Shown: piece after piece, positions 8,655 to 18,630 of the stretch | Position numbering within the stretch: position 1 is the stretch's first letter | Layout of the letters: every line of letters starts with the position of its first letter | Made by a program: the position numbers and the translations under genes | Notes under the pieces: generated by a model | The model's input: only the letters and a program-made list of their open reading frames with translations | What the model was told of the DNA's origin: nothing | The model's database searches: none | Assembly: GCA_018806915.1 (NCBI GenBank) | Contig: JAGKQI010000021.1 | Coordinates: 310,001 to 374,000, forward strand | From: Phytophthora colocasiae | Taxonomy: Eukaryota; Oomycota; Peronosporomycetes; Peronosporales; Peronosporaceae | DNA length: 64,000 bases | Direction: 5' to 3'

Positions 8655-11133
8655 CCACGCCTCGGATGAGACAAAAGGAGATCGATCTCACAGAAAAAAA
8701 GTGAGAAATAAAACCTTACGAGGTTTTCTCTCGAGGTTTTAAATCTTGGAACTCTCGGATCTAAACAAAGAGAGACGCGGTGAAATTTTCGAAAATCTCA
8801 TCGTCTCTCATCGCCGAAGCTCCTGGTTCGTCAATTACACGTCAAGAATGCTATTGGCCGCAGTTCTGCACCAATGAGAATGGGATCAACAGATACACCT
8901 AAATTTTACGGAGCTCCACACCGCAAATTACTCGATCTTGGAGAGTCGCAGCCTTCTGACAACATGGAAACGAAAGGGAGCGAAGAACTAGTTGTGTATG
9001 GAGAGAGCTCCACCACTGGCATCAGCAGCCGCAAGTTAGGCATGGCCCTTGCTCATGTTTCAGCTCAGGCACACGACATTGCAGCTTGTCAAGTCCAGCT
9101 GCACGCCAACCAGCAGCTTCAAGCTCGGCAACAGCAGCTGTACACAGAATCTGAAGTGCAGAAAGCACGTGCCGAAGCCGAGTCGAGAACCCAGGCGCTT
9201 GCTGACATGATACAAGCTTCACGCATTGACCCAGCAGCCCTTGAGCAGCATGTGAACTCCAAGTTGGAGTCAGCGATCTCGGCCGCTAATGACGTCGCGC
9301 AGAGCCAGGCACGGGTGGTTGCTGAGGCCCATGCTGCCCAGCAAGCTCAAGTCAGTGATTTACGGGTGGCCGAAGCATTCAAGCAGTTTGAAGCCCAGCT
9401 GCATGCAAGCATAGAGGAGCAGATTCGTGGGCTATTGACGGCTCATATGGACCAAGTTGAAGCGGCGATTCGGCTAGGTATTGCCCAACAAGGACAAGAA
9501 ATCATGGCTCATGTAAAGCACCAAATAGAAGAATTTCAACAGCTCACTACAGCTCAAGTTGGACAAGCTAAACGTTGTGCAGAGAGGAAGGCAAAAACAA
9601 TTGTGCGCCGTCATTACGCAGAAGAGTACAAAGCTCATGAAGAGATCAAGACCTCGTTACTGCAGCTCATCGAGGAAAGCAAGTTGTCTGCAGTTAAGAT
9701 CGCGGCGCAACGCGCCGAAGAGATGGTGAAATCGTTAAACCCCCAGCTTGGTGGTCCAGTTACGACTTACAGCCCAACGAACGCTTTGGTCTCAGCGATC
9801 CCATTGCTCGGCGAGGGTGATGAAGAATCGACGTCTTCCGAGGATGAATCGAAACCGCCAACTAACGCTGTAATTGACAAGGAAGAGGACCGTGATGTGT
9901 TGGACTTGACAGAGAAGCCACGCGTTGCCCGTGATAAACCTATGGAGAATGTAGACCAAAGTGTTCAGGCCTTGGTGGAGATGCTACGCGCGGCAATGTC
10001 AAACAGCAAGTCGGAGCCAAGCCGTATCGAACGTCTGGAAAATGTTGGCCAAGGTCTGCAGGATTGGGCGGAGACACTGTGCACGGTCCGTACAAGCCGC
10101 ACACACGGGGCAAGCCGAAGTACACCTTTGGATAATGTGGATCATGGTGGGCATGACTTGGTGGAAATGCTGCGCACGGTCAGGCCGAGCCACAAGCCAG
10201 AATCAAGCCGTAATCAACCCCTTGAAAATGTGGACCAAGGTGTCCAGGACTTGATAGAGATGCTACGCGCGGCAAGACCGAGCGACAAACCGGAGCCAAG
10301 ACGCAATCAACCGCTGGAGAATGTGATTCTATCCGAGCAAAACAAAACGGCTTGTCGGGCTTTGGCTCGCTCGGTGATGGCGTCGCGAACGCTTGGCGGT
10401 ATCGGGTGCATCGACGACGTCGTAGTACGGCTTGAGCACGAAGAAGAAAAACAGAATTTGAGAGAACATGGTCGAAGATCGCCTGTAGCAGCCACCGATG
10501 TCGCGAACGAAAGGCGCAACGGGCGCCTCATGAGGAGCGAATCACCATGGACAACACTGTTTCCGTTGCACGATCCAGTAGCATCGGTTCCCCAGCTTTA
10601 TGTTATAGAGCACCTTGTTGAAGACGCTATCGCCAGCGATACCGCGGTCCGTCATCGGCTTGAACTGCAGCGACTTGAAGCTGAGGTCCGGCAAGTACTC
10701 TGTCGAGGGGAGAACGGACGAGATCGAGTCCTGCCGTGACAGCGCTGACTTGTTTATGCGGTGATAGCAACGACATGGTTCCTGTAGATTGCCAGAAGAG
10801 TGCTGGTTGAGTTTTACGCTCCTTCAGAGGAAGATTTAACGTCCTTTAAGATCGAACGATCGCTCGTAAATCAAGGGCCGCCAGAACACAATTACAGCCA
10901 ATCCAATCGTGAGATTTATGGAGATCACACGCCTGTCAGCGTGTTGCGTGGAGATCGTATGAAACGCTCTGCAGAAAAAGAGAGGCTGCCTCAAGAGATT
11001 ACGGTTTCATCTCACTTTTGATCCGTTTTCGCAGGGGAGTCAATATTACTGGGAAAACTTTCTTGCGAATTCGGTGTGAGAAATTAATACCGGTATTACC
11101 GACTCTACGGGTAAAGTCTCATCGGAGGCGTGG
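8655..11133 (+). mobile_element. TIR element inserted in gag, copy B
   Basis: TIRs lie at 8655-8672 and 11116-11133, and the AGTATT target duplication at 8649-8654 and 11134-11139. The insertion is at the same gag site as in copies A and C, so it was present in their common parent and has travelled inside the retrotransposon. It is four bases longer than copy A's insertion because of small indels. Confidence 0.87.
8874..10739 (+). CDS. 621-residue coiled-coil passenger protein of unknown function
   Basis: This is the intact form of the passenger ORF. Residues ~60-290 are Ala/Gln/Glu-rich with long heptad-like stretches (KARAEAESRTQALADMIQAS; HVKHQIEEFQQLTTAQVGQA), consistent with coiled coil. 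An acidic segment follows (EDESKPPTNAVIDKEEDRD). Then come about four repeats of 35-37 residues on the theme PLENVDQGVQDLIEMLRAA. There is no signal peptide, membrane segment or transposase motif. It lies antisense to gag/pol inside the TIR element. Unlike its host, its DNA is not hairpin-rich, so it has a different origin; capture of a cellular gene is the simplest inference. Upstream 8673-8873 is AT-rich and could hold a promoter. Confidence 0.7.
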   Translation: MRMGSTDTPKFYGAPHRKLLDLGESQPSDNMETKGSEELVVYGESSTTGISSRKLGMALAHVSAQAHDIAACQVQLHANQQLQARQQQLYTESEVQKARAEAESRTQALADMIQASRIDPAALEQHVNSKLESAISAANDVAQSQARVVAEAHAAQQAQVSDLRVAEAFKQFEAQLHASIEEQIRGLLTAHMDQVEAAIRLGIAQQGQEIMAHVKHQIEEFQQLTTAQVGQAKRCAERKAKTIVRRHYAEEYKAHEEIKTSLLQLIEESKLSAVKIAAQRAEEMVKSLNPQLGGPVTTYSPTNALVSAIPLLGEGDEESTSSEDESKPPTNAVIDKEEDRDVLDLTEKPRVARDKPMENVDQSVQALVEMLRAAMSNSKSEPSRIERLENVGQGLQDWAETLCTVRTSRTHGASRSTPLDNVDHGGHDLVEMLRTVRPSHKPESSRNQPLENVDQGVQDLIEMLRAARPSDKPEPRRNQPLENVILSEQNKTACRALARSVMASRTLGGIGCIDDVVVRLEHEEEKQNLREHGRRSPVAATDVANERRNGRLMRSESPWTTLFPLHDPVASVPQLYVIEHLVEDAIASDTAVRHRLELQRLEAEVRQVLCRGENGRDRVLP

Positions 11134-11139
11134 AGTATT

Positions 11140-11862
11140 CGGATACTCTCGGAAGAGATACGTCTTGACGGGACCATCTCTTAGTCCCTTCATGAACGTG
11201 ACGACCTTGGTCGCCTCGTCGATCGGGTTCGCCACTATGTTCGATACCAAGTATCGAGCACCCTGGGCAAAGGTGTGAACATCATCCTTGCCCTATTGCA
11301 GATCGAGAATCTCCGCTCTCGATCTGAACTCGTTCTTCGGGGGCTCAAACGCAAGCTTGAGCTCCTCTTTGAACACCTCGTACGTGCCGAAGCACGTAGG
11401 ATCCGAGAGTCGGCGCCCATAGGCCCAACTCCTCGCACGTCCGCCAAGACATGACATGGCGAACGCGACCTTCGACATCGGATCGACGATACGTCGAGCC
11501 GCAACAGCTGTGTCGAGTTCGACAAGCCAACGAAGGAGGGTCTTGTCCTCCTTCCCCGTGTAGGTACTCACGTGGAGTTTCAACGACTCCACGCGTGGCT
11601 TCGGGGAAGCCACCGAGGCAGCAACATCTCGTTGCTCCTTAACAATGTACCCCGGAGCAACACCGTGTTGCTCTGTCGGCGATAGCGTACGAAGCATCGT
11701 AGCTACCGCCGCCTCTCCAATGACTTGTGAAAGTCTTTGGAGAGCTTCCCACTCTGGATCTGACAGGTGGGCACAGTCCGTGCGCGTCACGGACATGTGA
11801 GGGGTCCCAGTGGATCTCTCATCCATTGGGGAGTTCTCTACCCCGCGTTCGTATGACTCCAT
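11140..11862 (-). pseudogene. gag: gypsy gag, N-terminal part, copy B
   Basis: Same as copy A: begins MESYERGVENSPMDER at 11862, has a gag core and ends at the shared TAG (11295-11293), with gag-like sequence continuing in frame to the TIR insertion. It differs from copy A by a few substitutions (KTLLRWLV for ETLLSWLV). Confidence 0.85.
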
Positions 11863-11911
11863 ACGAACGAACAGCAGTCGGTCGTGGGACGGACTACAAA
11901 GTGCTACCAGG

Positions 11912-12355
11912 TGTAATGGGTCTACCTAGACCTATTAGGTGGCGTACACGTGCGCTTACGTGTATGATGAAGCGTGCAATTAGAATAGACTTAATTTAAG
12001 TATACTTATTTAAATAAGTATAATTAAATCAAATATAACTAAATTAAACTGCAAAATACCGTAAAATGAGAACTGTTATTGAATTTGGCATAAGCCAATT
12101 ATGGACCTCCTAAAACTGTTTGTTATCTATTTCTAAAGGGTCTGCCAACGTGTGGTTGGCAGAAACTCTGCTCAGTGATTGGTAGAAATCCGTTACTTTC
12201 TACCAATAATATGCACAAATGCACACGAACCACCCAATAATGTGGTTCGCCCATGCAGCCATTGGTGTGTACAGCACACCAAGGTCTAAGGAACAGTTAT
12301 CCTAACTGTTAGAGTTACAAGTGATACTACCACTTGTACGTGTAACCCCGTTACA
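11912..12355 (-). repeat. LTR of gypsy copy B (5' LTR)
   Basis: This 444-bp LTR has TGTAAC...TTACA ends. The predicted primer-binding site TGGTAGCACTTTG lies two bases beyond its 3' end. It is about 16 bp shorter than LTR A because of small indels near 12290. The plus-strand flank outside the LTR is cagac, which would be the 5-bp target duplication if the other end were visible. Confidence 0.88.
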
Positions 12356-13721
12356 CAGACACACTCGGCCCACAATCTCTTGGAAAGTTTGCCGTCAAGT
12401 AGAAGGGCTCGGACACGCTCCATTATAGTACGCATGCGGCGTTCAGCAACTCCATTCTGCTGAGGAGTGTATGCGTTGGTGAATTGTGCATGAGTCCCAT
12501 ACTTTTTAAAGATGATTCGACCCAGCTTCTCGTATTCTTTCGCATTATCTGCTTGGAGCCGTTGAATCTCAAAATTTCCTTGAGACTTATTATTGTCTTC
12601 AGAACTGAAAGTGTATTCAATGACAGAGATATCTTGTCTAAAGATGTTCAGGGCTTTCTTCCTGAAGTCTTCGTAGCAGTCGTACAACTCGCTACGGTTC
12701 TTGATTGCATAAGTGAACATGAATCGAGAAAAGTCATCGATGAAGATCAAGAAGTAACGACCAATAAGACTAGGCACAGGTAGTGGACCACAGATATCTG
12801 AATGGACTTTCGACAAAGGTGATGTGGCACGTTTAACAACTCTATTAGCGTAAAATGGGGAGCGGTGTGACTTCACTAACGTGCATGCAATACAGAAGAA
12901 ATCTATAGAAGTAACGACCAATAAGACTAGGCACAGGTAGTGGACCACAGATATCTGAATGGACTTTCGACAAAGGTGATGTGGCACGTTTAACAACTCT
13001 ATTAGCGTAAAATGGGGAGCGGTGTGACTTCACTAACGTGCATGCAATACAGAAGAAATCTGTCTTCGAACCTAGAGGTACAGATTCGTCGAGTCCATCT
13101 ATGGCTTGGCTCCTAGATAGGTCATTCAAGACACGAACGTTAGGATGTCCAAGGCGTTTATGTAAGAGCAGAAAGGAACGTTGCTTACCTGAGACAATAA
13201 GGGCCGCTGGCGGTGCCGCTGGCTTGGCTTGGAACTGATACAGGTCCGTGTTGTTAGCCATGAGTGCCTTGATCTTGAAGCGCTGGTCGGTTTGCATAGC
13301 GCAGTGCTTGCGGTCAAAGCTGAACCGAAAATCGTGCTCCACCGCTGCTGGAATTGACAGCAGGCTGAATTGGAGCTGGGGAGCGTACAGGACACCATGA
13401 AGGATAAGCTTTTGCATGTTGCCCTTGGAGTCAGAGACTTGCAGTCCAATGCCTTCAATGGGGATCTGGTTGTTTCCACCAACCGTGATCGATCCACCAC
13501 TAGTGGTGATGTCAGTAAACCACTGGGATTCATGGGACACATGGCGTGTGCAGCCAGAGTCGATCGTCCAGGTGGGGTCAGGTTCAACCTTGGCTTGAGC
13601 GGTAAGGCTAAACTGGGGATTAACTGTGGTGGCGACAGCAATGAGACCGGTATCACGACGTCCTTGGCGAGACACCTTACGGTTGCCAGATTCACTGTCG
13701 TTGTCATCATCGTCGTCATGT
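12356..13721 (-). pseudogene. Ty1/copia pol fragment (protease to integrase)
   Basis: Minus-strand order: copia aspartic protease (WTIDSGCTRHVS), pre-integrase domain (LLHKRLGHPNVRVL) with an integrase zinc-binding stretch, and integrase core (HSDICGPLPVPSLIGRYFLIFIDDFSRF ... QADNAKEYEKLGRI ... TPQQNGVAERRMRTIMERVR). These give the D,D,E of the integrase. The frame ends at LWAEC, where LTR B cuts in. A 157-bp tandem duplication (12751-12907 and 12908-13064), not a multiple of three, breaks the integrase frame. No copia LTR is visible, and the right end joins LRR-gene sequence abruptly. Non-functional. Confidence 0.88.
12751..13064. repeat. 157-bp tandem duplication in copia integrase
   Basis: Two adjacent units starting gaagtaacgaccaataag at 12751 and 12908 are almost identical. 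The period of 157 bp causes a frameshift. Confidence 0.88.
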
Positions 13722-14866
13722 TAGTTGTGCTTGTACATCCTCAGCTTCTTCAGCTTGTGTAGGCTACCCAACCACTCGTAATTAGATGTAAGTACAGTCT
13801 CTTGAGCTTCTGGTCCGCCTCGTTCCCGTGTATCTACCAGCAATTGCTCCAGCGACGTTAACACAGTTAATGGCCGCCGATCCCCCACATGAGTCCACCG
13901 GATATCCAAGTACGTCAGATTAGGCACGTCTCGCACGAACTCGAGGTCCGTAAGCCTCGTATTCTGCAAGTGTAGAATCTCAAGCTCGGGGCAATTCAAC
14001 TTCAGTTCGAGAGCGTCTGACGCGCCGATGTTGGTGACTTTAAGCGACCTCAATGCTGTGAGATGCTGCAGCACTGCGAGGTCCGTCGTGACCCAGTTCT
14101 TGCTCATATCCAATGTTTCCAACTGAGGTAGTGCTCGTAGAGCGCTGAACTCGACAACTCTCGTCTCCGACACGTCTAGCACATGAAGTTCCGGGAGAGC
14201 CTCCAACACTGCTAACGTTGCAACATTCGTGCGTCGGACACTCAATGAAGCCAAGTGAGGTAGAACCACCAACGGTGCTAGATCTACTACATCCGTTTCT
14301 GATAGATCTAAAGCTCTCAGATGCCACCCGGTTGGGCGAATCTCTTGGGATACAGTCATATCCAAGAGCTCCGATAGGGTAATATCTGCATCGGAGACGT
14401 TAAGTTCTTGTAGAGTAGGTAGTAGCTGTAGTACAGCAGCTACATTGATAGCAGGTTCTTCATCTTCAGGTTCTTCGTCTTCGGGTGTCCAGTACGGGTA
14501 GTCCCAGAACCGGAGCGAGTGGAGAGCAGGTAGAGCGCGCAACAGACTGAGTAGATGCATACCCGTACGTGGAACTTTGATGGTCGTAATACATCGAAGC
14601 ATATCAGGCTTCATATTAAGGAGGAAGCTGTCGGCGTAGTAGCTGGCAGTGGGTAGTTCGTCCAAATTGTTGGGGCCTTTGGCCATCGGTGGGGGGGGGG
14701 GGGGGATACGTAGGACGCTCTGGGAGAGCACAAAGCGGCGTAGATCTGAGGATGCTAAGGAGTGACTGCAAGAAGACAAGGCTTGCCAGTCCCGGAAGGA
14801 CAGAAAGCCCACCACGAAGCGTAGTACGTCCGTTTTGCCGTCCAAGTCTCCCAGCACGTGCTCCAT
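13722..14866 (-). pseudogene. 5' portion of an F-box-like/LRR gene (truncated duplicate)
   Basis: Reads MEHVLGDLDGKTDVLRFVVG and runs for 381 residues nearly identical to the complete LRR gene at 35084-37075. It ends after KLRMYKHN, where copia sequence begins and supplies a stop codon. A homopolymer of about 15 G (near 14690-14705) lengthens a poly-proline stretch compared with the full copy. The duplicated block extends into the promoter, to about 14935. Only the N-terminal region and about ten LRRs remain. Confidence 0.85.
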
Positions 14867-14935
14867 GGCTTCTTTATGCTTGACTACCGTAGCAAGAACG
14901 CTTTAGCCTATCATATGGCATAAGCATGATGGCTG

Positions 14936-15570
14936 GATAATTGTAGTACATGTACCCCCCCCCACCACACACACACAAGAAGTAAATGCTCTACCCTTAT
15001 TTTCGTGTTCGGCGAGCCAAGCTTGGATGGAGTAATGAGTTCGTAGACTCTCTTTTCTCGAAGTTAACCGTAAGTGCAGAGGTGGATGAAAAAAAATCAT
15101 TGCGAGTTACGAGGAGCCAAACACGACTTCTTAGAAGTATTCTTTTCGCCTATGCGCCAGGATGTTGTAAAACCCGACACACAGTTGTGCTACTTGTGCT
15201 TGGAATGCTCTCCGATGTCGAAATCTGCAGTTGAAAACCCATACTTACAACCAAGTTTGTTTCCTGCTCGTAAAAGATGAGAAGAAACGTGTAACATCCT
15301 TCAGGGTCTGAACTCCAAGTAACTTGTCTACCTGACCAATTGCCACTCACCACAACATTCAAACAAGAAAAAGAAACTTTCACACCACCTCGAGATGGCA
15401 TTGCATAAATACTATTGTCACTCCTGAACACAAGCACTTTTGACAAACATGGAAAGCTTGCGGTGAAATACAATACACCTACTTCAAGTATGGTTCGTGG
15501 GTTACTGCAACCATTTCTAAGCATGATATTCAGTGATTTAAACCTATAGGGCCAACTACAGTGCGCTTTA
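14936..15570. other. intergenic, no gene recognised
   Basis: Contains a C-rich plus CA-microsatellite tract near 14955-14983. Short ORFs here have no recognisable domains. Nothing else can be supported. Confidence 0.5.
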
Positions 15571-16425
15571 TTACATATGTGCTGATTGAATATAGTCTGC
15601 AGCATATACTGTAACCGGGTGCTCTAAATTTCCAGCAACACCCACTGAAACCTCACTAGTCGAGGATCTTGACTGAATTTCGGTCGCCATCGTCGCAGAC
15701 ACTGCAGCACGCGAGTATGACGCATAGAGATATCTTTGTGAGCTCCGCATCGTTAGCTGCTGGATCATACGGAATTCGCACAGATATTTTCTCGTAGTGG
15801 TCGCTACTCTCCAGTGGAAAATTCCGGTAGCCACAACCAGCAGGACGATAAAAACCGCTTTAGCTTGTCGTGCCGCACAATTTGAAGTGCACGTGCCCGT
15901 GATTTCCGCAGGAAGTGCAATGAATACCGTCCAGACGAGTAGCGCCAGCTGAGCGTAGTTAAGCGCCAGGAAGGCCAGCACATACGTCATGTAGTCTTGT
16001 TCATGCGGCCTTTGACACGCGAGCAAGCCTACCGTACCCGTCAAAATACCCACAAGTGGAACTGTATAAGCTGACCACGCAAACCACGCACAGCAGGTAA
16101 TGGCGTAAATTAGAACCATCCACCCACACAACCACCGCACACGCTCGACGGTAGTCATCCCCACATCCGTATACATGGCCGCTAGTTGTCGACAAATTCC
16201 ACCGCCAAACGGAGTCTCGCTTTCGGTCGATAGAAGCGTCCGTCTTCGTATCTCGTCGAACGACACTGTACTTCTCCTTGTTTGCCGATCGAGTGGCAGT
16301 GGTCTCGGTGTCACAAAATAAAGTGTGTGATATGGTAGCACTAGCACTAGAGGAAGTACAGCATCGGGGGTCGAACTGATGTGTTGAGTACGCTGGAAAA
16401 TCGAAACTGAGATTGAGTTTAGCAC
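15571..16425 (-). CDS. putative multi-pass membrane protein (four helices)
   Basis: A 284-residue ORF. After a polar N-terminus come four hydrophobic segments: WMVLIYAITCCAWFAWSAY, VPLVGILTGTVGLLA, VLAFLALNYAQLALLVWTVF and AVFIVLLVVATGIFHW. A Ser/Thr-rich cytoplasmic-looking tail follows. Between helices 3 and 4 is a loop with two cysteines (GTCTSNCAA), which recalls tetraspan-type proteins, but no CCG motif was seen, so I do not assign a family. The start is uncertain: the first methionines are not conserved-looking and MYTDVGMTTVERVRW could be the true start or an internal exon. Upstream coding at 16533-16925 may belong to the same gene. Confidence 0.5.
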   Translation of the reverse strand: MLNSISVSIFQRTQHISSTPDAVLPLVLVLPYHTLYFVTPRPLPLDRQTRRSTVSFDEIRRRTLLSTESETPFGGGICRQLAAMYTDVGMTTVERVRWLCGWMVLIYAITCCAWFAWSAYTVPLVGILTGTVGLLACQRPHEQDYMTYVLAFLALNYAQLALLVWTVFIALPAEITGTCTSNCAARQAKAVFIVLLVVATGIFHWRVATTTRKYLCEFRMIQQLTMRSSQRYLYASYSRAAVSATMATEIQSRSSTSEVSVGVAGNLEHPVTVYAADYIQSAHM

Positions 16426-16532
16426 CTTCGTCCTGTCCTCCTAGGCAATTCCAGTCCTTGGTGCCTGTAACTTCAACATCTAAATTCAAGCACATCGCAT
16501 TCTTCATCCTAGATGACTGCGTTGCACGCGGG

Positions 16533-16925
16533 TCAGACTGCTTGCTGCAGCTTGATCTCCACAAACGTTGGCAGATCGCTACCCATTATCGCGTTCCATG
16601 TGCTTGTAGTTGATGATATCGTGACACTCGGTATGACTGTGATACGCGGAAGTCTGTTGGAAATCGGTAGCTGCGGGACCACGGGGGTAGCGTCCACGGA
16701 ATCACCGAATAGCGAGTACACGTCCTGGTCGCAAACGACTTGATCTTCTGTAGGAAGGGAGTTGGAATGCATGGTTCCAGGCATTATGTGACTTGGAGAA
16801 CTAAACACACTCGCCCTCGGGGTTATCCGTCGCGGTGTCGACAATGCTGGAAGTGCTGTACATCGGAGACTTTGCAAACGGCTGGGTATCCTGTGGATAC
16901 ACTCAATGAGTTTTCCCCCAATCAA
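16533..16925 (-). CDS. possible coding exon, unknown protein
   Basis: A 130-residue ORF, Ser/Thr/Pro-rich (TPRRITPRASVFSSPSHIMPG; PVVPQLPISNRLPRITVIPS). Its composition looks coding but no family is recognised. It lies upstream of and in the same direction as the four-helix membrane protein, so it may be a 5' exon or a separate small gene. Confidence 0.3.
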   Translation of the reverse strand: MIGGKLIECIHRIPSRLQSLRCTALPALSTPRRITPRASVFSSPSHIMPGTMHSNSLPTEDQVVCDQDVYSLFGDSVDATPVVPQLPISNRLPRITVIPSVTISSTTSTWNAIMGSDLPTFVEIKLQQAV

Positions 16926-17165
16926 AAGGTATCACAAGCTCAATCCAAGCGCGCAAAACAGCCATGAGCTACATGTAGACTTTCCTCGAACTGTATCATT
17001 GCTTCAGCTTCACCTCGACAGTCGCCTCCGTAAGCTGGGATTGAGCACATGTACCTCGTTTTTTTTGGAGCTGGGATTGAGTTTGAGTTCTCGTTTAAAG
17101 CTAACATGTATAAATACATGTGAGCCATACTTGTAATAATACATGCGAGCCACACGTATCAATAC
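16926..17165. other. short intergenic region with tacatg repeats
   Basis: AT-rich, with several tacatg(t/c)gagcca(t/c)ac-type direct repeats around 17105-17155. A splice-donor-like GTAAGT (minus strand, about 17170) follows the hAT ORF, so this stretch might include an intron or the lost end of that transposase. Confidence 0.35.
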
Positions 17166-18630
17166 TTACCATTCCGAAAAGTACCCGGCCAAGCTCAAGT
17201 ACTTCAGACTGCCAGTCGCATCGGTTATCATATCGAAACTATGAAGATCACCAACCCAATCGCTATTGTAATTGTGTGCCTGCTGGCCCAAGTATCCGGT
17301 AAGCCGAAGAACTTCACCAACTTGAGTTGCGCTTTCGCTCTGAGCCTTGATGTTCACAAGCGTTATTGGCTGGAGGAGCGACAGAATCTGAGTAAGGGTC
17401 TGGTAGTCTCTCTCGAGGGGAAAACCTGCAGGAAGTTTGTCGTTGTTTCGTCGCGCCCTGTCGAGCCGCTCTGCATACCAGGTAACCAGATGCTCCCATA
17501 GGAGGAGGATCCGCTGAATTACTCGAGTCAGACCCAAGAAACGGTGCGTGCGATACTCCAACAGTTGATGCGGGGACTTGCTGCTCTTACCAAAGAGACA
17601 AAGCTCTTCAAATAGAGACCCCATGACTTCCACGTGCTTCACGGTGTACACAGTCTTGACGATCCGCCGAATCAGCTGAGTGAATACAGGGTTCTTCGAT
17701 GCGGTAGTGTCCGCTACCATGCCACATGCAGCTTTTGTGGCTTCATTGGTCATGTGTGGAATGCACCATTGCCAGCTTAGTTTCAGGCCGGTGGTCATCA
17801 TCCACTTCACATCGGAGCCTCCATCTGAGGTGGACCCATACAAATCGCGTGTTGTGAGACCAAAGTCGCGTAGAATGCCTGTGATCCAACGCTTGAAAGG
17901 ACGGCGGATACCTCCTTCGCGCTCACCATAATGGGGGACGAAGTGCCGAGTTCCAAGCAAGATCGACTTGAATTTAAAATTCTTGTCCACCATGTACAAA
18001 CGTAGGCCCAAATATTTCACGTTCTGCACCTTCGAACTCCAGAAATCAGCAACCGCAGTGAATGTTGCTGCATTTCCGATACGGACTGCATGAAGAATTT
18101 CTTCAAGTGACCTCTTCGTAGATGAGTACAGCTCTACTATCGAGTGGCACACAACCTTAGCGTTTATAGTCGCCTGCATTGAGTCCTTGAAGACAAGCTC
18201 TCGAATGATTCCTCGTACTCGCCCAATCGATAAGGAAGGTTGTTGTTCACAATTCTTAAAGTCTCCATTAGAACGTAAATACGACTGGGATCATCACGAA
18301 ATACATGCGAATTCCGAACACGATTCAGTTCATCTTCTCGAGAGCGTTTTCGATCTTGAACCACCTCCGTCTTGTCCGATACGATGTCGTGCGCCTTTTT
18401 GAGGTGCTTGGTCGCGGCTGATGTTCTGCCTGTCGATAATGGAAACGAGATATCGTTCTCACGACAACTTTCTCCGGCCAAGCACATCCAGATTGCAGGC
18501 GACGATGGGTCAGGATCAGCGAATGGCTCTTGAGGGGCCTTGACTAGACGAACTCCATATCCGAATATGACGGACTTCTCGTTTCGACGCGGACGAAGGA
18601 CAACGAACCCCTCCGGGGGCTCGAACGCGT
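17166..18630 (-). pseudogene. hAT-family transposase fragment with BED-like zinc finger
   Basis: The N-terminal section contains a BED-type finger pattern (WMCLAGESCRENDISF ... ATKHLKKAH). One frameshift near 18170-18200 separates it from a 337-residue ORF with hAT core features (DFGLTTRDLYGSTSDGGSDV, then LSWQWCIPHMTNEATKAACG). The ORF ends at SLAGYFSEW followed directly by GTAAGT, and no C-terminal hAT dimerisation domain follows. At 18630 the sequence switches to gypsy copy C. Inactive. Confidence 0.72.

Larger units (their letters stand above)
5761..12355 (-). mobile_element. Ty3/gypsy LTR retrotransposon, copy B
   Basis: Minus-strand order is LTR (12355-11912), gag interrupted by the TIR element, zinc knuckle, protease, linker and reverse transcriptase. 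The RT is cut after GLATYLCKYV, exactly where LTR A begins. Ribonuclease H and integrase are absent here and may lie left of copy A if A is nested in B. By eye copies A and B are about 99% identical over the shared 5.3 kb plus LTR. B's own LTR interrupts a copia integrase at 12355/12356. Confidence 0.9.

Noticed and set aside
14689..14706. Run of about 15 G as a functional G-quadruplex
   Set aside because: It is a homopolymer expansion inside a truncated LRR copy; the full copy has only a few Gs here. It may be polymorphic or miscalled.
14955..14983. CA/C-rich tract as a regulatory element
   Set aside because: Simple microsatellite; nothing supports a function.
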